Source: Fragilariopsis cylindrus CCMP1102
Taxonomy: Eukaryota > Bacillariophyta > Bacillariophyceae > Bacillariales > Bacillariaceae
Reading direction: 5' to 3'
DNA length: 64,000 nt
Assembly (NCBI GenBank): GCA_900095095.1
Contig: FMBT01000292.1
Location: 744,001-808,000 of the forward strand
The translations under genes and the position numbers were made by a program. Below the pieces are notes generated by a model. It ran no database searches. It had not been told where the DNA came from and saw only the letters and a program-made list of their open reading frames with translations. This document shows positions 21,716 to 33,475 of this stretch, piece after piece; within the stretch, counting starts at the first letter, position 1, and every line of letters starts with the position of its first letter.

Positions 21716-24700
21716 TTACCAGTCATTTCCAAAGTCGTCACCAGCTCCTTCTGATGCTTCAGCTCCTTCTACAATTTCCTCCGCTGCTTCAACCACTTGT
21801 ACTTGAGCAGCACTTTCCTCTGTAAACGCCGCTGCTTCAGTAGCTGCCGCCTCTTCTGCAATCGCTCTTTCGGCCTCTGCTTCGGCAATTCCTGCTGCCA
21901 CAGCGGCCTCCTCCTCCTCCATAGCGACTTCTTCCTCCTGTAGTTCAACTGCAGCAGGAGCGTAATCTGCTGGTTCTGGTTCCTTTGTCTCTCCAGCCCC
22001 TCTTTGTGCTTTGATAAGCTCAATGAGATTCAATTCAAGATCATCCTTTGCTGTCAGGTAATCAACGCCGGGCATTCCAGTTCCCTTCGTCGCATCACGC
22101 TGTGCCAAGAACATTTGCTCAACTTGAAGCCCGATGTCCAAATCAGGGAAGTTATCAGGATTCAAAGCAGGAGATGCAAGAGCCTCTGCTGCAGTTTCAC
22201 TCACCGACGATAAGTCTTGCTTCCACAGAGCGACGATCTCTTCAATTTTGGATGGTAGATACGTACGGACGAACATGGCTGCCTCTGGTAGTCGCTTTGT
22301 AGCAACTAAAAGCTCTGCGCACGCCTCGACGTTACCTGTCAACAAGTAGGCAACAAATGAAACATTGGTTTTTCCATGCTTTGAGGCAGCTTCAGCAAGT
22401 CTCTCCATACCAGCCAAGTTTCCGACGGCAGAATAGAGTAACAGTAGATCAGAATAATCATGGCTTGCAAGACTGGCAGCCTCAACAAGTTCTAAATTAT
22501 TCTCCTTTAGCGCAGCATCAGATAGGCGTTTCCATTTTGATTCAGTATCGGTCGAATCCTTATCTTCATCTGGAGTTTCAAGAAGAAGTTGATGTGCTGT
22601 CTCCGTTTGTCCAAGTTCGAGTGCAAGATCAAATTTGTGGTCTGGATCGGTTGTCACAGCAAATGCTTCTTCCTTGAACCCTTGGGATTCCAAGAAACGG
22701 GCAACCTTCGTGTATTCAGTCTCTGGAATATTCGGTAAAAGTTCATTTGCAGAATCAAAATCGCCTCGCATAACGGCGGTCTGATATTGAAGGACAGCTA
22801 ACATAACCTTGTACGCAATAATGTTCAAGGATTTGTCTATGAGATAGACCATGTCTTCCTTTGCTAGATATCCTAGTACGGAATGCTTGGATTGTCCTCC
22901 AGCAGACGTTTCAAGATGTACCAAAGTTTCTATTTGTCCCCCGACACAATAGTTCAAGCGTCCAGCATTGTTGATGAAAATAAAACAATCTCCAACCCAT
23001 TTACCAGAATTAATGGTGTCATTAATCTCATATAGCAATTCAAACGATCCTTCGATTCCAGCTTCTGGATTGACTTGCCCCATAGCAATAGACTGCGCTA
23101 CTTGCTGTGCGTTATAACTCAAGACGTAAGCAGATTCCTCCGTCGCAAGCAACACCATGTTGCCACTGTCACTCCAGTAAACATCTTTGGGAATTGCTTC
23201 GATCTTTTGAATGAATTCGCCTGAGTCCCAATCATAAAACAATACACCATCGACACCCTTAACACCGACAGCATTTCCACCAAAGAGCCCGTCGGCACTA
23301 GCAGTTGCTGGAACAATTGTCTGACTTTCCTTAAAATTCTTGAAGGTTTTGATAGAATTTGAAGATTCTCGAATACAGTAGTCTCCAGTTCCGCTTCCAG
23401 ACCAGACAAAATCGAGTGCTTGTCCGAATGCCTTATTTCTCAACGCTTGCGATGTATAAATAATGAATTCTCCGTCTCCACATACAGCTACAAAACGTCC
23501 GTTGCAATTATGCTTTAGCATTTGAGGGTAAAGTTCACAAGAACCAAGATCTCGAGGTACCACAGGAAGACGCTCCCCGTCTGGGATAGCATCATCTCCA
23601 GATCCAACCACTCCTTTCACACTAGTAGTTTGGATATCATTGTTCGAAGCCCAAACAATTTTACCAGTCGAGTCCATCGAAGCAACAGGATCATCTGATC
23701 CAAGTTCAATACAAACACATCCCTCATCAAATCCAATTGCAAGTTTGTTTGACTCAGGAGATGCCGCAAGTGCCCAAGCACGCTCCATACCATAATTTAG
23801 AGTAGTCTCTGCGCGATAAGTTGTAGATTGCCAAATACGTACAGTTCCGTCTTCACTAGCAGAACATATAATGGGTAGTTTGGGATGGAACATAACTGAG
23901 CAAACATTGTTTGTGTGCCCATCAAGACTGTGAACAATAGATTTCGTCTGAAATGATAATAATATAGATTTAGATAAGAATTGTATCGGCGAGTTGTCAG
24001 TTAGTTGGTGCAGTCCCAGTATTATCATATACATGTTTTCTTATCGCAACGATCATTTTATATATTTAATTTACTTACCTGATAATCCCAGATTTTTACC
24101 GTTTGATCGTCGGCACCACTCAAAATGTAGGGCTTGTCCCCAGATGGGTAGTAGTCTACACAATTAACTCCTCGTTCGTGACCCTCGAGTGTGTAATGTG
24201 GTGAATGAGAACCAAGTCCCCAAACCTTGATGGATCGATCTAAGGAGGCACTAGCGAATGTATTGGTATCCTTCGGATTGAACTTGACCTGCATAACGTA
24301 GTGTGCATGTCCCTCGAAGATTTGCGTACAGTCGAATCCACGATCCCAGTCCCAAAGCTTAATACACATGTCATCTGAACTAGATAATACATACGGAAGA
24401 GATGGATGGACTTCTAGGCAACGGATGTAATCAGCGTGTGCGTCAAACTCTTTAATTTTTTCCATCGTATTGTAATTAAAAACTCTTAATCGCATATCGT
24501 CCGATGCCGCTACAAACCATTGCTTACGAGCGACGAACTTAGCGCATCTAACTGGAAGTTCTGATACCTCGAACGATTTAGCAAGACTTCCCGTTTCGTA
24601 GTCCCAAATCATAACATTCCCCGAGTATAGAGCTGACAATACCCATGGTTCGGTAGGATGCAGATCTACGCTTTTAACGCGCTCACTGGATGCTGAAAGC

Positions 24701-24994
24701 TTTTTCTTTATGTCTAAACGAAGAGGCTGAAGAAATCACATGATAAATGGAAAACAAAATGCAAAAGTAAAATTAGCTTGTTGTTTTAAAGTCCGAAGCT
24801 TGCATCCATGTGTTAATTCGCATGTTTACAATGGACTTGTACAACAACGTCCCTTCTGTTATTCAACAGGATTTACACATAGTCACGACAGGTGTATTTC
24901 CTTCCTAAAAACACGGGGGAAACCGAGATCTCATCTCGAGTATAAGTGGGGTATCAAATTTGATACTTCATTCAATTTAAGTAGTACTCACCAT
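21716..24994 (-). CDS. COPB2: Coatomer subunit beta' (COPB2)
   Basis: Three exons: 24994..24992 (only the ATG), 24726..24079 and 23947..21716, with introns of 265 and 131 nt, give 960 residues (human 906). After the isolated Met the protein reads [20 protein letters not shown] and VDLHPTEPW, matching the start of beta'-COP. Six N-terminal WD40 repeats follow (for example [36 protein letters not shown]), then a second propeller and alpha-solenoid. The C-terminus is an Ala/Glu-rich acidic tail ending FGNDW. It coats COPI vesicles in Golgi-to-ER retrieval and binds dilysine-type signals. The donor ATG|GTGAGT is clear and the acceptor TTCTTCAG joins directly to CCT (Pro2). Splices are in phase 0. 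Confidence 0.96.
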
Positions 24995-25719
24995 GGTCAA
25001 TAGATCAATATCTAATGGTTTGTGCCTTAGTTGCAACAATTGAAATGTAGTTTGTTTATGTTACAGTACTGCGGCACTATTGCTAACAACGTGTGTTGTT
25101 GTTGAGTGCGTGAAGATCGATGACCGGGGGAGAAATGAGTAAAATAATGCCTAGTACGGTATCCGAACGACAAATTTTGGGGAGTATTTGGGGGTGAAAA
25201 GACAGAAATTCGGGGGCAAGCAAATTGGGAAATGCAAGCAAAGAAGGGATTTGCGAAGCACTATTATTTTTTTGCATGGGCTTTTGAATTGCTGTACAGT
25301 ACAAGATGTATTACAGTAGTGATGTGTGTTTATGTATGTTTGTAGAGAAGGACATCTTATTATTCTATTTCATACTTGAACTAGCTACTGTATTGCGCAT
25401 GCGGGAATGCCTCCTCAAATAGCTGAAAGCAATTATAAGCTACATTACAAGATGAAGATCCAGTCAGGGTTGATAATATCGTAAAGTAGTACGAAATGGT
25501 TCAAAATACATACTATAGTTAAGAAAGGTATGCCTACACGTACTTTTATATCAGTGTATGCAAAAATTGTACTATATATAGCTCAGATTTTTTCATCTTA
25601 AATACAGTAGTACACTACTTTAAATTAATTTATCTCATCGTAAATATGGTTGATCTGATGAAATATTATAGGACTATAATAGTCATCAAACCAATCATAC
25701 TTTTGGTACCAACTAGTAC
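24995..25719. other. Intergenic region rich in TACAGTA motifs
   Basis: TACAGTA or TACTGTA occurs at 25062, 25295, 25312, 25386 and 25603. The first is 68 nt upstream of the COPB2 start. No gene is supported; a 73-aa minus frame at 25083..25304 looks random. Confidence 0.5.
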
Positions 25720-27468
25720 CTAATACTTTTCAATCGATGTGGGCACCTTAGGATGTTGTTTCAGTGAAAAGCTCCTCAGCTTTTGGGTCAAAGTGTTATC
25801 GTCTAAGTCGTATTTACCAACAGCTCCTCGAGTTGCGGGCTTTTTAAATTTCTTGGAAAAGCGAGACTTAAGTTTTTTCATAGCCATAGTCGACTGCAAA
25901 AACTCGACGAAAGACGATTGTCTCTGTCCATCTTCATCAAGATCGGTTGTTGATGTCCGAATAATTGACTCTACCTGATAGAGAGACAGCAACAGAAACA
26001 GACATTGCAATATACCTGTCAATCCCATAGGATTTTCGGTAGTGGCGGCTTGATCTTCCAACTTCTCCTGGTCGGACCGTTGATATCCCCGAGGATCCAA
26101 AAAGTACATGGCTAGCATAATAACAAAAGCCGTGACTACCGACCTCTGAATAATACGCATACGACGCGAGTGGCGGTCACGACGTCGAAAAGATCGTTTG
26201 GAAAACCCAGAACACACTGTAGAAGCAAAGGAAGCATCAAATGACTTGGACCAAGAACTGTAGGATTCGTCGATTGATTCTTGTAGGCTGGACTCAACAC
26301 TCTTTTCCTCCTCGATACTACCACTACCATCTAGACTGACAATAGAAGGTGATCGCACAATATTTCCCCCGTTAATTATATTATTGATACTACTAGGATT
26401 CGTACTTCCTGGAATTTCAGCATTCGAGGCCGCAGCTTTCTGAGCAGCATGTTCCATGGCTTCCCTCATCCTGCGTTCTGATTCTTTCTTTTCCTGTTCT
26501 TGTTTGATTTCATCTTCTTCATCAAACTGCTCCATTACTTCAACATGCTCCTTAGATCTACTACGACGAGAAGTTTTTTTATGTCCCCGTTTACTGGATC
26601 GCCGACTTCTTTTGGGTGCCAACGGATCCGATCGCTTTAACAATTTAACAATCTTTGGATTAGATAGAATTTGTTTTGCAAGAACGGCGACATCTGTTCC
26701 GTTGTATCCATCAGGGATAGCTACCAGTATCTCCCCCAAGGTAATCTTCGCTGATTCTACTCCTGTATTACTACGAGGTTCCGAGGCAAGAAGTTCGTGA
26801 TCTACGATCTCTTCTTGCGTCTTGGGGCGACATAGACCGGTATAATGTTGAGATCCCAAAGCTGGCTCAGTTGCATTCTCGGGAATCATTTCAATTATAT
26901 TTCCAATAGTGGTATCATTTGGAGAATAAATCAATTGGATCAATTCAAATGTTTTGAGTTTGGGCTGCAGGAGGAGGAGGAAAATCTTGTATGAGTTTGG
27001 ATCGTGCTTCCGAAGACTACTATTGTTGCTTAGTAACTTGCTTTTACTACTGCTACTAGTATCACCATTTGTTGTACTTTTGTCGCGTTTACTACTACTT
27101 CTAGTAGAACGATGTAAATTAGAAGATCTACTACCAGAACTTTGACGACTTGTTGATGATGGCACTTTTCTTGGGTTGAAATCATTATTATCAGCCTTGG
27201 CAAATTTCTCTTTCTCTGTAGAATTATTGCTCAGATTGAATCTCATATTCGGTTCCTTTGGTCTCATTGGTGATGTATATTTAAGACTATCATTTGATGC
27301 GGTCGGTTTGTGTCGATATTCAAAGTTAATTGTACCAGGAGAGACCATCGTTGGATTTGGTGTAACAAGACGTGGAGGCGTAGTCTCCACGGAGGTAGAC
27401 GCAGAAAGCGACGAAGCAATCCCTCCTCGATCACGAGAGTGCTGTTGTTGACGATCCACCTCATTCAT
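25720..27468 (-). CDS. Uncharacterised protein with basic linker and two hydrophobic segments
   Basis: 582 residues, single exon. Residues 1-155 are Ser/Asn-rich and disordered. A folded domain of about 130 residues begins at YKIFLLLLQPKLKTFELIQL and includes NIIEMIPENATEPALGSQHY, ITLGEILVAIPDGY and VAVLAKQILSNPKIVKLLKR; this shape suggests a ubiquitin-like or small alpha/beta fold. A very basic patch (KRSRRSSKRGHKK) and a charged coiled coil (EEDEIKQEQEKKESERRMRE) follow. The hydrophobic segments SVVTAFVIMLAMYF and GLTGILQCLFLLLSLY near residues 445-495 could be membrane anchors. The C-terminus is basic. I do not recognise the family. Confidence 0.62.
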   Translation of the reverse strand: MNEVDRQQQHSRDRGGIASSLSASTSVETTPPRLVTPNPTMVSPGTINFEYRHKPTASNDSLKYTSPMRPKEPNMRFNLSNNSTEKEKFAKADNNDFNPRKVPSSTSRQSSGSRSSNLHRSTRSSSKRDKSTTNGDTSSSSKSKLLSNNSSLRKHDPNSYKIFLLLLQPKLKTFELIQLIYSPNDTTIGNIIEMIPENATEPALGSQHYTGLCRPKTQEEIVDHELLASEPRSNTGVESAKITLGEILVAIPDGYNGTDVAVLAKQILSNPKIVKLLKRSDPLAPKRSRRSSKRGHKKTSRRSRSKEHVEVMEQFDEEDEIKQEQEKKESERRMREAMEHAAQKAAASNAEIPGSTNPSSINNIINGGNIVRSPSIVSLDGSGSIEEEKSVESSLQESIDESYSSWSKSFDASFASTVCSGFSKRSFRRRDRHSRRMRIIQRSVVTAFVIMLAMYFLDPRGYQRSDQEKLEDQAATTENPMGLTGILQCLFLLLSLYQVESIIRTSTTDLDEDGQRQSSFVEFLQSTMAMKKLKSRFSKKFKKPATRGAVGKYDLDDNTLTQKLRSFSLKQHPKVPTSIEKY

Positions 27469-28140
27469 ATTGTTCGATGGGAATAACGAAAGTAAATAAA
27501 ATTAGCAAGGTTGAAAGTTGATATTACGATTACAAATAATTTGTAGTCTTCTCGAAGAATATTAGATTTCTGTACTAGTATGCATGCCGTTGTTTATTTT
27601 GATGATGTTGTGCAATGTGTTGTCGTTAGCGGCATGTGCTTCAAATACTATTTTTTGGTATATTCGTTCATACCGTGCTTACACAAAAAAATACATGTGG
27701 ATCTACTCAGTTTAAAGTTGTTCAACGTTGAAAACGAGGAAGAAAGGCATAATGTAATGTAGCGCCGAACCGGCACGTATTTTAAAAAATCGATGTCAAA
27801 ATGCTATTTTTTTGTATCAGTAAGTTTTAGCTACAATACTCCTATTATGTAGAATGTAGCTGCAAATAGAAAATCTGAATATCAGCTCAGACCTATTCTC
27901 TGGTAGCAGCTAGAGTCCATCATTTAATACAGAATCTTTCATTCTCTTATCAACACTCTCATCATCACATATAGCAGCGTCCAATCTTGAGCCAATCAAC
28001 ATTTATGACATACTAGTATATGAGATTTGGTGATCCTTTTTGCGTGATGATAAACCATGCCGATTTTAATTTTGGAAGGAATATTGTTGAACTCTTTTAT
28101 AACATGGAAGCGATAGCAGCAGTAATGCTAGTATATAATG

Positions 28141-28172
<32 letters not shown>

Positions 28173-28665
28173 GATGATGATAACGATGCCAGTGATTTCT
28201 ATCCTTCTAAATGTAGTAGTTATGGATTGAAAACAGCAATAACTATGATAAATAACACTGGAATAGGAAGGTGAAATATGAAGACTTAGTCAGCCAAAAA
28301 TTGATCACAATTGCACGTAAGGGCCTCAAATATTCAAATGTGGGGTTTTCACCAACTTTAGTGGGATGAAATATTACAATTGAAGTAGGTTATCAGGCGT
28401 TGTTTTGTAGCAAAGTGTGTAGAAAATTATAAAAACAAAAAGTCCCATTTATTTATACAGTATTTATGTCATTTTTTACGTGTACAAGTTTCTAAATATG
28501 TCATATGTTCATTTTATTTTAATTAGACTTTCTTCTTCTTGTTCTGTTGCATTTAAAGAATACGAATTATATTCCGTTCACATTCAATGATGATTTTCCG
28601 TAGGTTCTCGAACATTAGTAATGATATAAAATTCACTGGCTCTATCATGAATACTAATATTTGTA
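27469..28665. other. Intergenic region, 1.2 kb
   Basis: It contains a GAT-repeat near 28138-28181 that creates an 84-aa plus frame (28020..28274) dominated by poly-Asp; I do not call it a gene. TACAGTA lies at 28456. Nothing else is recognised. Confidence 0.5.
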
Positions 28666-29910
28666 CTATTCTGGAGTTGTCATTCCAAACTTTGAACTGT
28701 GTAAGAGTATGATACAATCGTTTCCAGTGGGAAATTTTGATGGATGGCGTATCAATCGAACAGATGAAGTCGTAGATGTTAGTTTTTGAATATGTAGCGC
28801 TATATCTGGATTCATATTATTATTAATATTATTATTGGCTCCACCTCCCGTCGTTACGATCAGCACATTATGATGCCGAGCAATTCGTTTAAGCCATCGC
28901 TCCAATGACTGAATCAGATCTATATTCTCCCTTTCTACAAGCATCAATGGTAAAGCATCCAGAACAAGCATAGCTACTGGACCCTTTTCCTTTATTTTAC
29001 TTCGCTGTTGCTGATGTTGCTGATGTTGTCTGATTGAGCCTGACGATGAAACTGATAGATGATGCATCCATTCTTCTTCAAGTTTCGCTAATGTCGTTAT
29101 AAGTTGTGATATTGTCGCGATTGGCTGGAACTCGATTTTCTTAGTGATGTCTTCAACCAATCGCCGCTCACTGCCCCCAATTCCTAGTAGTTCAAAAAAA
29201 CGTTGTGCGAGTGACGATCCAGAGTGACCGGCTGTGCTGTAACAGTAACGGACTCTGTCGTCATTATTTAGTACTGACGATGACTGCTGTATAACTTGTG
29301 CCGCAAGTTGAAGGGCGAGCTGTGTCTTTCCTGTTGCCCCCGATAATTGTAAAATATAGCCTCGATAAAGACCCATCGTCTCTCTATTAGAGTCTTCGTT
29401 GTAATTGATACCGGGATCATAATGCGAGAAGTAATCGATAGGAAATGCAATCAATTCGTTTAAGGCACGACATCCTGTCGAGTATACGTGTGGCTTTGTC
29501 AAAATAATGTTTTGATGCAGGTTCCATTTTTGTAGTGCGCTCAAGGACCCCCCTTGAATTAGTGGCGGCGACACTCCTACTCCCCCCTGATGATGACAAT
29601 TATTGCGTTGCTGTTGCTTCTGATGATTCAGGACACGCTTTCCATTCCGAGTTTTGACAATCATTGAATGTGCAACTTCGGATCGAATGCCTTCCATTTG
29701 AGCAAGAATACCCGCTCTTTGTTGATCGTTCCTAATTTCTCCCTTAGAAAATACTTCTACCAAATCCTTAGGGTCGCGTGTCAACAAGGAACGTGGTGTC
29801 GAAACACCGCTTCTGACAAGTTTTTGACTGTCGCCATCATTATTATTATTGGTTTCTGATAGTCGAGATCTGACCGAAGGATGGATTGGTATAGATTGGA
29901 AGGTTGGCAT
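28666..29910 (-). CDS. RAD51 paralogue, RAD51D-like
   Basis: 414 residues, single exon. The N-terminal 100 residues resemble the HhH-like domain of RAD51 paralogues (SGVSTPRSLLTRDPKDLVEV). The RecA core begins at YSTGCRALNELI, followed by LSGATGKTQLALQLA (Walker A) and VAMLVLDALPLML (Walker B), and ends with SSVRLIRHPSKFPTG, close to the C-terminal pattern of RAD51D (KSSRQPTG). RAD51 paralogues help load RAD51 during homologous recombination and fork repair. The first Gly of the Walker A GxxxxGKT is Leu here, though GKT is intact. Gln- and Asn-rich inserts occur. XRCC2 or RAD51C identity cannot be excluded. Confidence 0.72.
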   Translation of the reverse strand: MPTFQSIPIHPSVRSRLSETNNNNDGDSQKLVRSGVSTPRSLLTRDPKDLVEVFSKGEIRNDQQRAGILAQMEGIRSEVAHSMIVKTRNGKRVLNHQKQQQRNNCHHQGGVGVSPPLIQGGSLSALQKWNLHQNIILTKPHVYSTGCRALNELIAFPIDYFSHYDPGINYNEDSNRETMGLYRGYILQLSGATGKTQLALQLAAQVIQQSSSVLNNDDRVRYCYSTAGHSGSSLAQRFFELLGIGGSERRLVEDITKKIEFQPIATISQLITTLAKLEEEWMHHLSVSSSGSIRQHQQHQQQRSKIKEKGPVAMLVLDALPLMLVERENIDLIQSLERWLKRIARHHNVLIVTTGGGANNNINNNMNPDIALHIQKLTSTTSSVRLIRHPSKFPTGNDCIILLHSSKFGMTTPE

Positions 29911-30283
29911 GATACGCTTTTTTTCTTTCTCAGTGTTGGTTATCTCTCACACCTTCGTTTGCATCATTGTCGTAATCGACTTATTGGATACTGTTTTGAT
30001 TTTTTGTTGATTGCTTGTCAAGAATTGTCAATTGTCATTGTGAGTACAGTAGAGGGGGATAGGGGAAACCTTTAACTCGGCATGAAGTTCTTTGCGCGAA
30101 AAATATTTTTCCGAATAGAGATTTGCGGCGTGATTTTGTGCATCTTCGATTTTATGACACTTCGATTTCTCATGAGATCGATAACAACTGGAAAAGCTCA
30201 TTGTACAAGATGTATCGACGTAATTAGTATTCAATCGATGATACCACTACCCAAAGAAACAGCAATTCCTTCATCTTCTTATC
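29911..30283. promoter_or_regulatory. Divergent region between RAD51 paralogue and SDR
   Basis: 373 nt between two divergent starts. TACAGTA lies at 30045-30051, 135 nt from the RAD51-paralogue start. No gene is seen. Confidence 0.4.
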
Positions 30284-31461
30284 ATGGCGTCATCTTGGCT
30301 ACAACTTGCTCATAAAACATGTATCGTCACAGGTAACTTACGCTAAGTTTTGATGTTTGATCGAGGACGAAAAGTAAAAAGTACGGCTTATTCAATCCAG
30401 TCAACTTGTTTTTGTCTCTCTATCATCTATCCTCTATCCTCTTTTTTATTTATTTATCTTATGATAATGATATTATCCAGGAGCTGGTAGCGGTATTGGC
30501 GCTGCTGGTAAGAACATATTTGAGATTTGCCTCTGACATTATTTGGTTTGAACTGCACATGCCATGCCATGCCATGACATGACATTCCATTACATGACAT
30601 AATCTCAGCTATTATTTTTCGATTCTCAATTGGGGAATCTGCCTTTACTATTTATTATTCCTTTACGTTTTTGTTAAAAAATTATCCTAAGTCGCTAAGT
30701 CACTGATATCCGAGGGTTGTCGCGTTGTTTTGGCTGATACTAATCACGATGCAATTGAGAGGGTGTCAAAAGATTTAAATACCGATACGTCTAATTTTCA
30801 TCTGATGCAATGTGATATCACAGATCCAAACCAAGTACGAGATCTTATACAGCAAGCTGACGAGTTTGCCGCCAAGTCTACTCCAGCAGAGCAGGTCGGC
30901 GGCATTCCTTCCGCTGCAACTCTTCTAGTCAATTCCGCTGGCATTACAAAAGATAATTGGATAACACAAATGGAATTGGATGAATGGGACGATGTTTTAG
31001 AAGTAAACCTCAAAGGGACATTTTTAACCTGTAGAGAATTTATGAATCAGAAACGAGCAGATGTTCTCTTTCCGAAAGGACCTGCCGCCGATGTTGAAAG
31101 TGGTACTAGTAGTCATTGTTCCTCAATTGTTAATATCGGCTCTGTAGTCAGCGAACTTGGCAATATAGGTCAGGTTAACTACGCAGCAAGTAAAGGGGGC
31201 ATCATGGGTCTTACTAGAGCATTAGCGAAGGAAGTTGCAATTCGAAACATCCGTGTAAATGCCGTAATTCCGGGCTTTATAGATACACCAATGGCGCAGG
31301 AGGTACCTTCGCACGTCAAAGAACGTGTAATTAATCGTATTCCTATGCAAAGATTCGGGTCACCTGTCGAAGTTGCAAATGTAATTTCGTTCTTGCTCTC
31401 ACCAAGGAGTGGGTACATCACCGGGGAATCTATATCCGTTAGTGGAATGATATCGTTGTAA
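30284..31461 (+). CDS. Short-chain dehydrogenase/reductase, FabG/HSD17B8-like
   Basis: Three exons: 30284..30332, 30481..30507 and 30692..31461, with GT-AG introns of 148 and 184 nt, give 281 residues. The middle exon is only 27 nt and carries most of the NAD(P)-binding motif TGAGSGIGAA. Other SDR signatures are LVNSAGITKD (NAG), the catalytic Ser in VNIGSV, YAASK (Tyr-x3-Lys) and VIPGFIDTPM. The C-terminal end GSPVEVANVISFLLSPRSGY and ITGESISVSG is characteristic of 3-oxoacyl-ACP reductases and HSD17B8. Probable role: NAD(P)H-dependent ketoacyl reduction in mitochondrial-type fatty acid synthesis or a related ketone. The N-terminus is short (MASSWLQLAHKTCIVT), with no clear plastid signal. 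Confidence 0.88.
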
Positions 31462-31745
31462 ATCTAAGTTAGCATTTTAGATATATATCACGATGGAATG
31501 AGTGCATATCGATACATTTCTATTTTCTACTCCATTGGAGACGATGGTAAATTGATGTTCAAATTTATCCTTATCGCGGTACATACATTCAGCACCTCGT
31601 CAAGAAAATCCCATAAGCAACGCAGATAAAGATATTATTATTACTATTTTTTAGTGCTACTAAAATAATGACTATTAATGAATACAGTAATCATTATTTA
31701 GATACACGATAAATTTTTCTCTCGATATTAAATTAATTTAATAAA

Positions 31746-33007
31746 TTACACTACTTCAAAATCAGAAGTTATCGTTTTGTATTTATCTCGTAGAATTTTC
31801 GCACTTGGACTTAAATCGTACCACTGTATAAGCCAGTCAGGAGCCCTTAACATTCCCATCTTTTTAAAATGATAGTACACATGACCAAATACTATCCCCA
31901 GGAAGTCCAATGTTGGTGGTTCCCCCTCAAGTAAAAATGTCTATGAAGAGAGCAAAAGCAAGATAAATATTATGAGAATGTGAATTGTTTTTGAAAAAAT
32001 ATTGAAGAAGTCTTCATTTTCGCCATGATGTGTTTATTATAACGTATTGACTTGGACTTGATTGTTCTTACCTGCGCCAGCATAAACCATGGCAAAACTT
32101 CTGCTTTAATATGAATAAAATCAAACACGCCAACATCCATTCCTTCATACATTCGACTCCAAATGTATGTTAAAAATGTTGATATATTATGGCCCAAAAA
32201 TCGAGAATTTAACTTCATCATAGGGTATCCCACGACCATTGATGTCATCCCAAAGAGTATCATAATCCAAAAATCGTAGGGTTTGTTATGTGAAGAACGT
32301 TCCAATGAACTCATGTATTGATGAACAAAATGAATAGTCATCGGGTATCCAATAGGCCCAAATGAACCCAAGTTCAAAAAGGCTGTAAATGGTCTCCATA
32401 TCTGAAAGCTTTTGAATACCTTATTCCAATCGAGAGTAAGGAGTGGGGGGAATTCATTATTAGTAAGAATAGCACCTAAGGCGGTCACCACGAAAGACGA
32501 TGTTAAATACGCCTTAGTGAAAGGGGGTGTGGTGTGATAAGCCTCAATAATTCTATCGAACGTTTTATCTTCTTTAAAATCATCACTATCATCACCATCC
32601 AGATCAAAATTACTAAACATATCGTCTTCATCGTCTTCTTCTTCTTCCGAATCGTCATCATAAACATCATATTCATCTTCCTCTTCATCCTCGTCATATT
32701 CGTCTTCTTCTTCCTCATCTCCTCCTCTAACATTCAGAAGCACACGTGACGTCACTGTGCGCAGGCTGGGAAGATCGTTAGCGAATGCTGTTGACCTAAG
32801 TGTCGTTGTCTGACAAGCACTATTATTATTACTACTACTATCAACGGCAGTTATTAACGATGATCGAACACCAAAATAAATAGATTGACGACGCCTCGTG
32901 ACAGCCTTATTGCGACTCACACTGCTACTTCTACTGCTGTCAACAACAGAACACAGTAGAGACCCCCATACAGGAATGAAAAACACGCCAATAATCGCGG
33001 CACGCAT
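31746..33007 (-). CDS. Derlin with N-terminal signal peptide (candidate symbiont Derlin)
   Basis: Two exons, 33007..32072 and 31940..31746, with a 131-nt GT-AG intron in phase 0, give 376 residues. The Derlin domain starts at YHTTPPFTKAYLTSSFVVTA and includes QIWRPFTAFLNLG, MTIHFVHQYMSSLE, PWFMLAQ-TFLLEGEPPTLDF (across the splice) and GIVFGHVYYHF. Derlins form the ER retrotranslocation channel. Unlike ordinary Derlins, this one has a roughly 135-residue leader: a signal peptide (AAIIGVFFIPVWGSLLCSVV), a Ser/Arg-rich stretch, and a long Glu/Asp tract after VRGGDEEEE. A signal peptide with no aromatic residue at the cleavage site fits the periplastidal compartment, where SELMA symbiont Derlins import proteins in red-plastid algae. 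Confidence 0.85.
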
Positions 33008-33475
33008 AATTCTATTAGATCGGTTAATATATTGTAGTATAAAATGTAACGTTCTACCAATGATAGTAGTAAGAGTAGGATAGATCTGCTGTATCTACTG
33101 TATATTCTTGCCGATAGTTGATTGTAATGTGTGCTGCAGTCTGGAAAAAAGAAGGAAAATTTTCCCTCACAACTTTTTAAATGTTGCCACCTGGAACCAA
33201 ATCTTAATTTTGTCGTTTCAGACGTGGATACAAAAAATAGCCTGAATAAAAGTACGAAAAATGACACATGAGATATCGGTAATCAATCCCTCACAACAAC
33301 CCGAACTCGAAATACGAACCGACCGAAAAAGTAGCACTGAAAAAAGAATTATTCATTTTGAAAGTAGGACTACTATAATAATAGAGCCGACTACAACTCC
33401 AGCATCCCAGAATAATCCAATACGGAATATTCGAAGCAGGTAGAAAATTGCATTGCTCCGCTGACTGAACGCACC
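33008..33475. promoter_or_regulatory. Divergent region between Derlin and AMMECR1
   Basis: Head-to-head spacer of 468 nt; TACTGTA lies at 33096-33102, 89 nt from the Derlin start. Open frames across it lack protein-like features. Confidence 0.35.

Noticed and set aside
28020-28274. 84-aa plus-strand frame with poly-Asp
   Set aside because: It is mostly a GAT microsatellite in AT-rich intergenic DNA with no domain-like sequence.
30554-30599. CATGC/CATGA pentamer run in the SDR intron considered as a CRISPR-like or protein-binding array
   Set aside because: Units are five bases with no unique spacers; a simple intronic repeat.
32503-32749. Met/Lys- and Ile/Phe-rich frames over the Derlin acidic tract
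   Set aside because: Shadows of the GAA/GAT-rich coding repeat in other frames.
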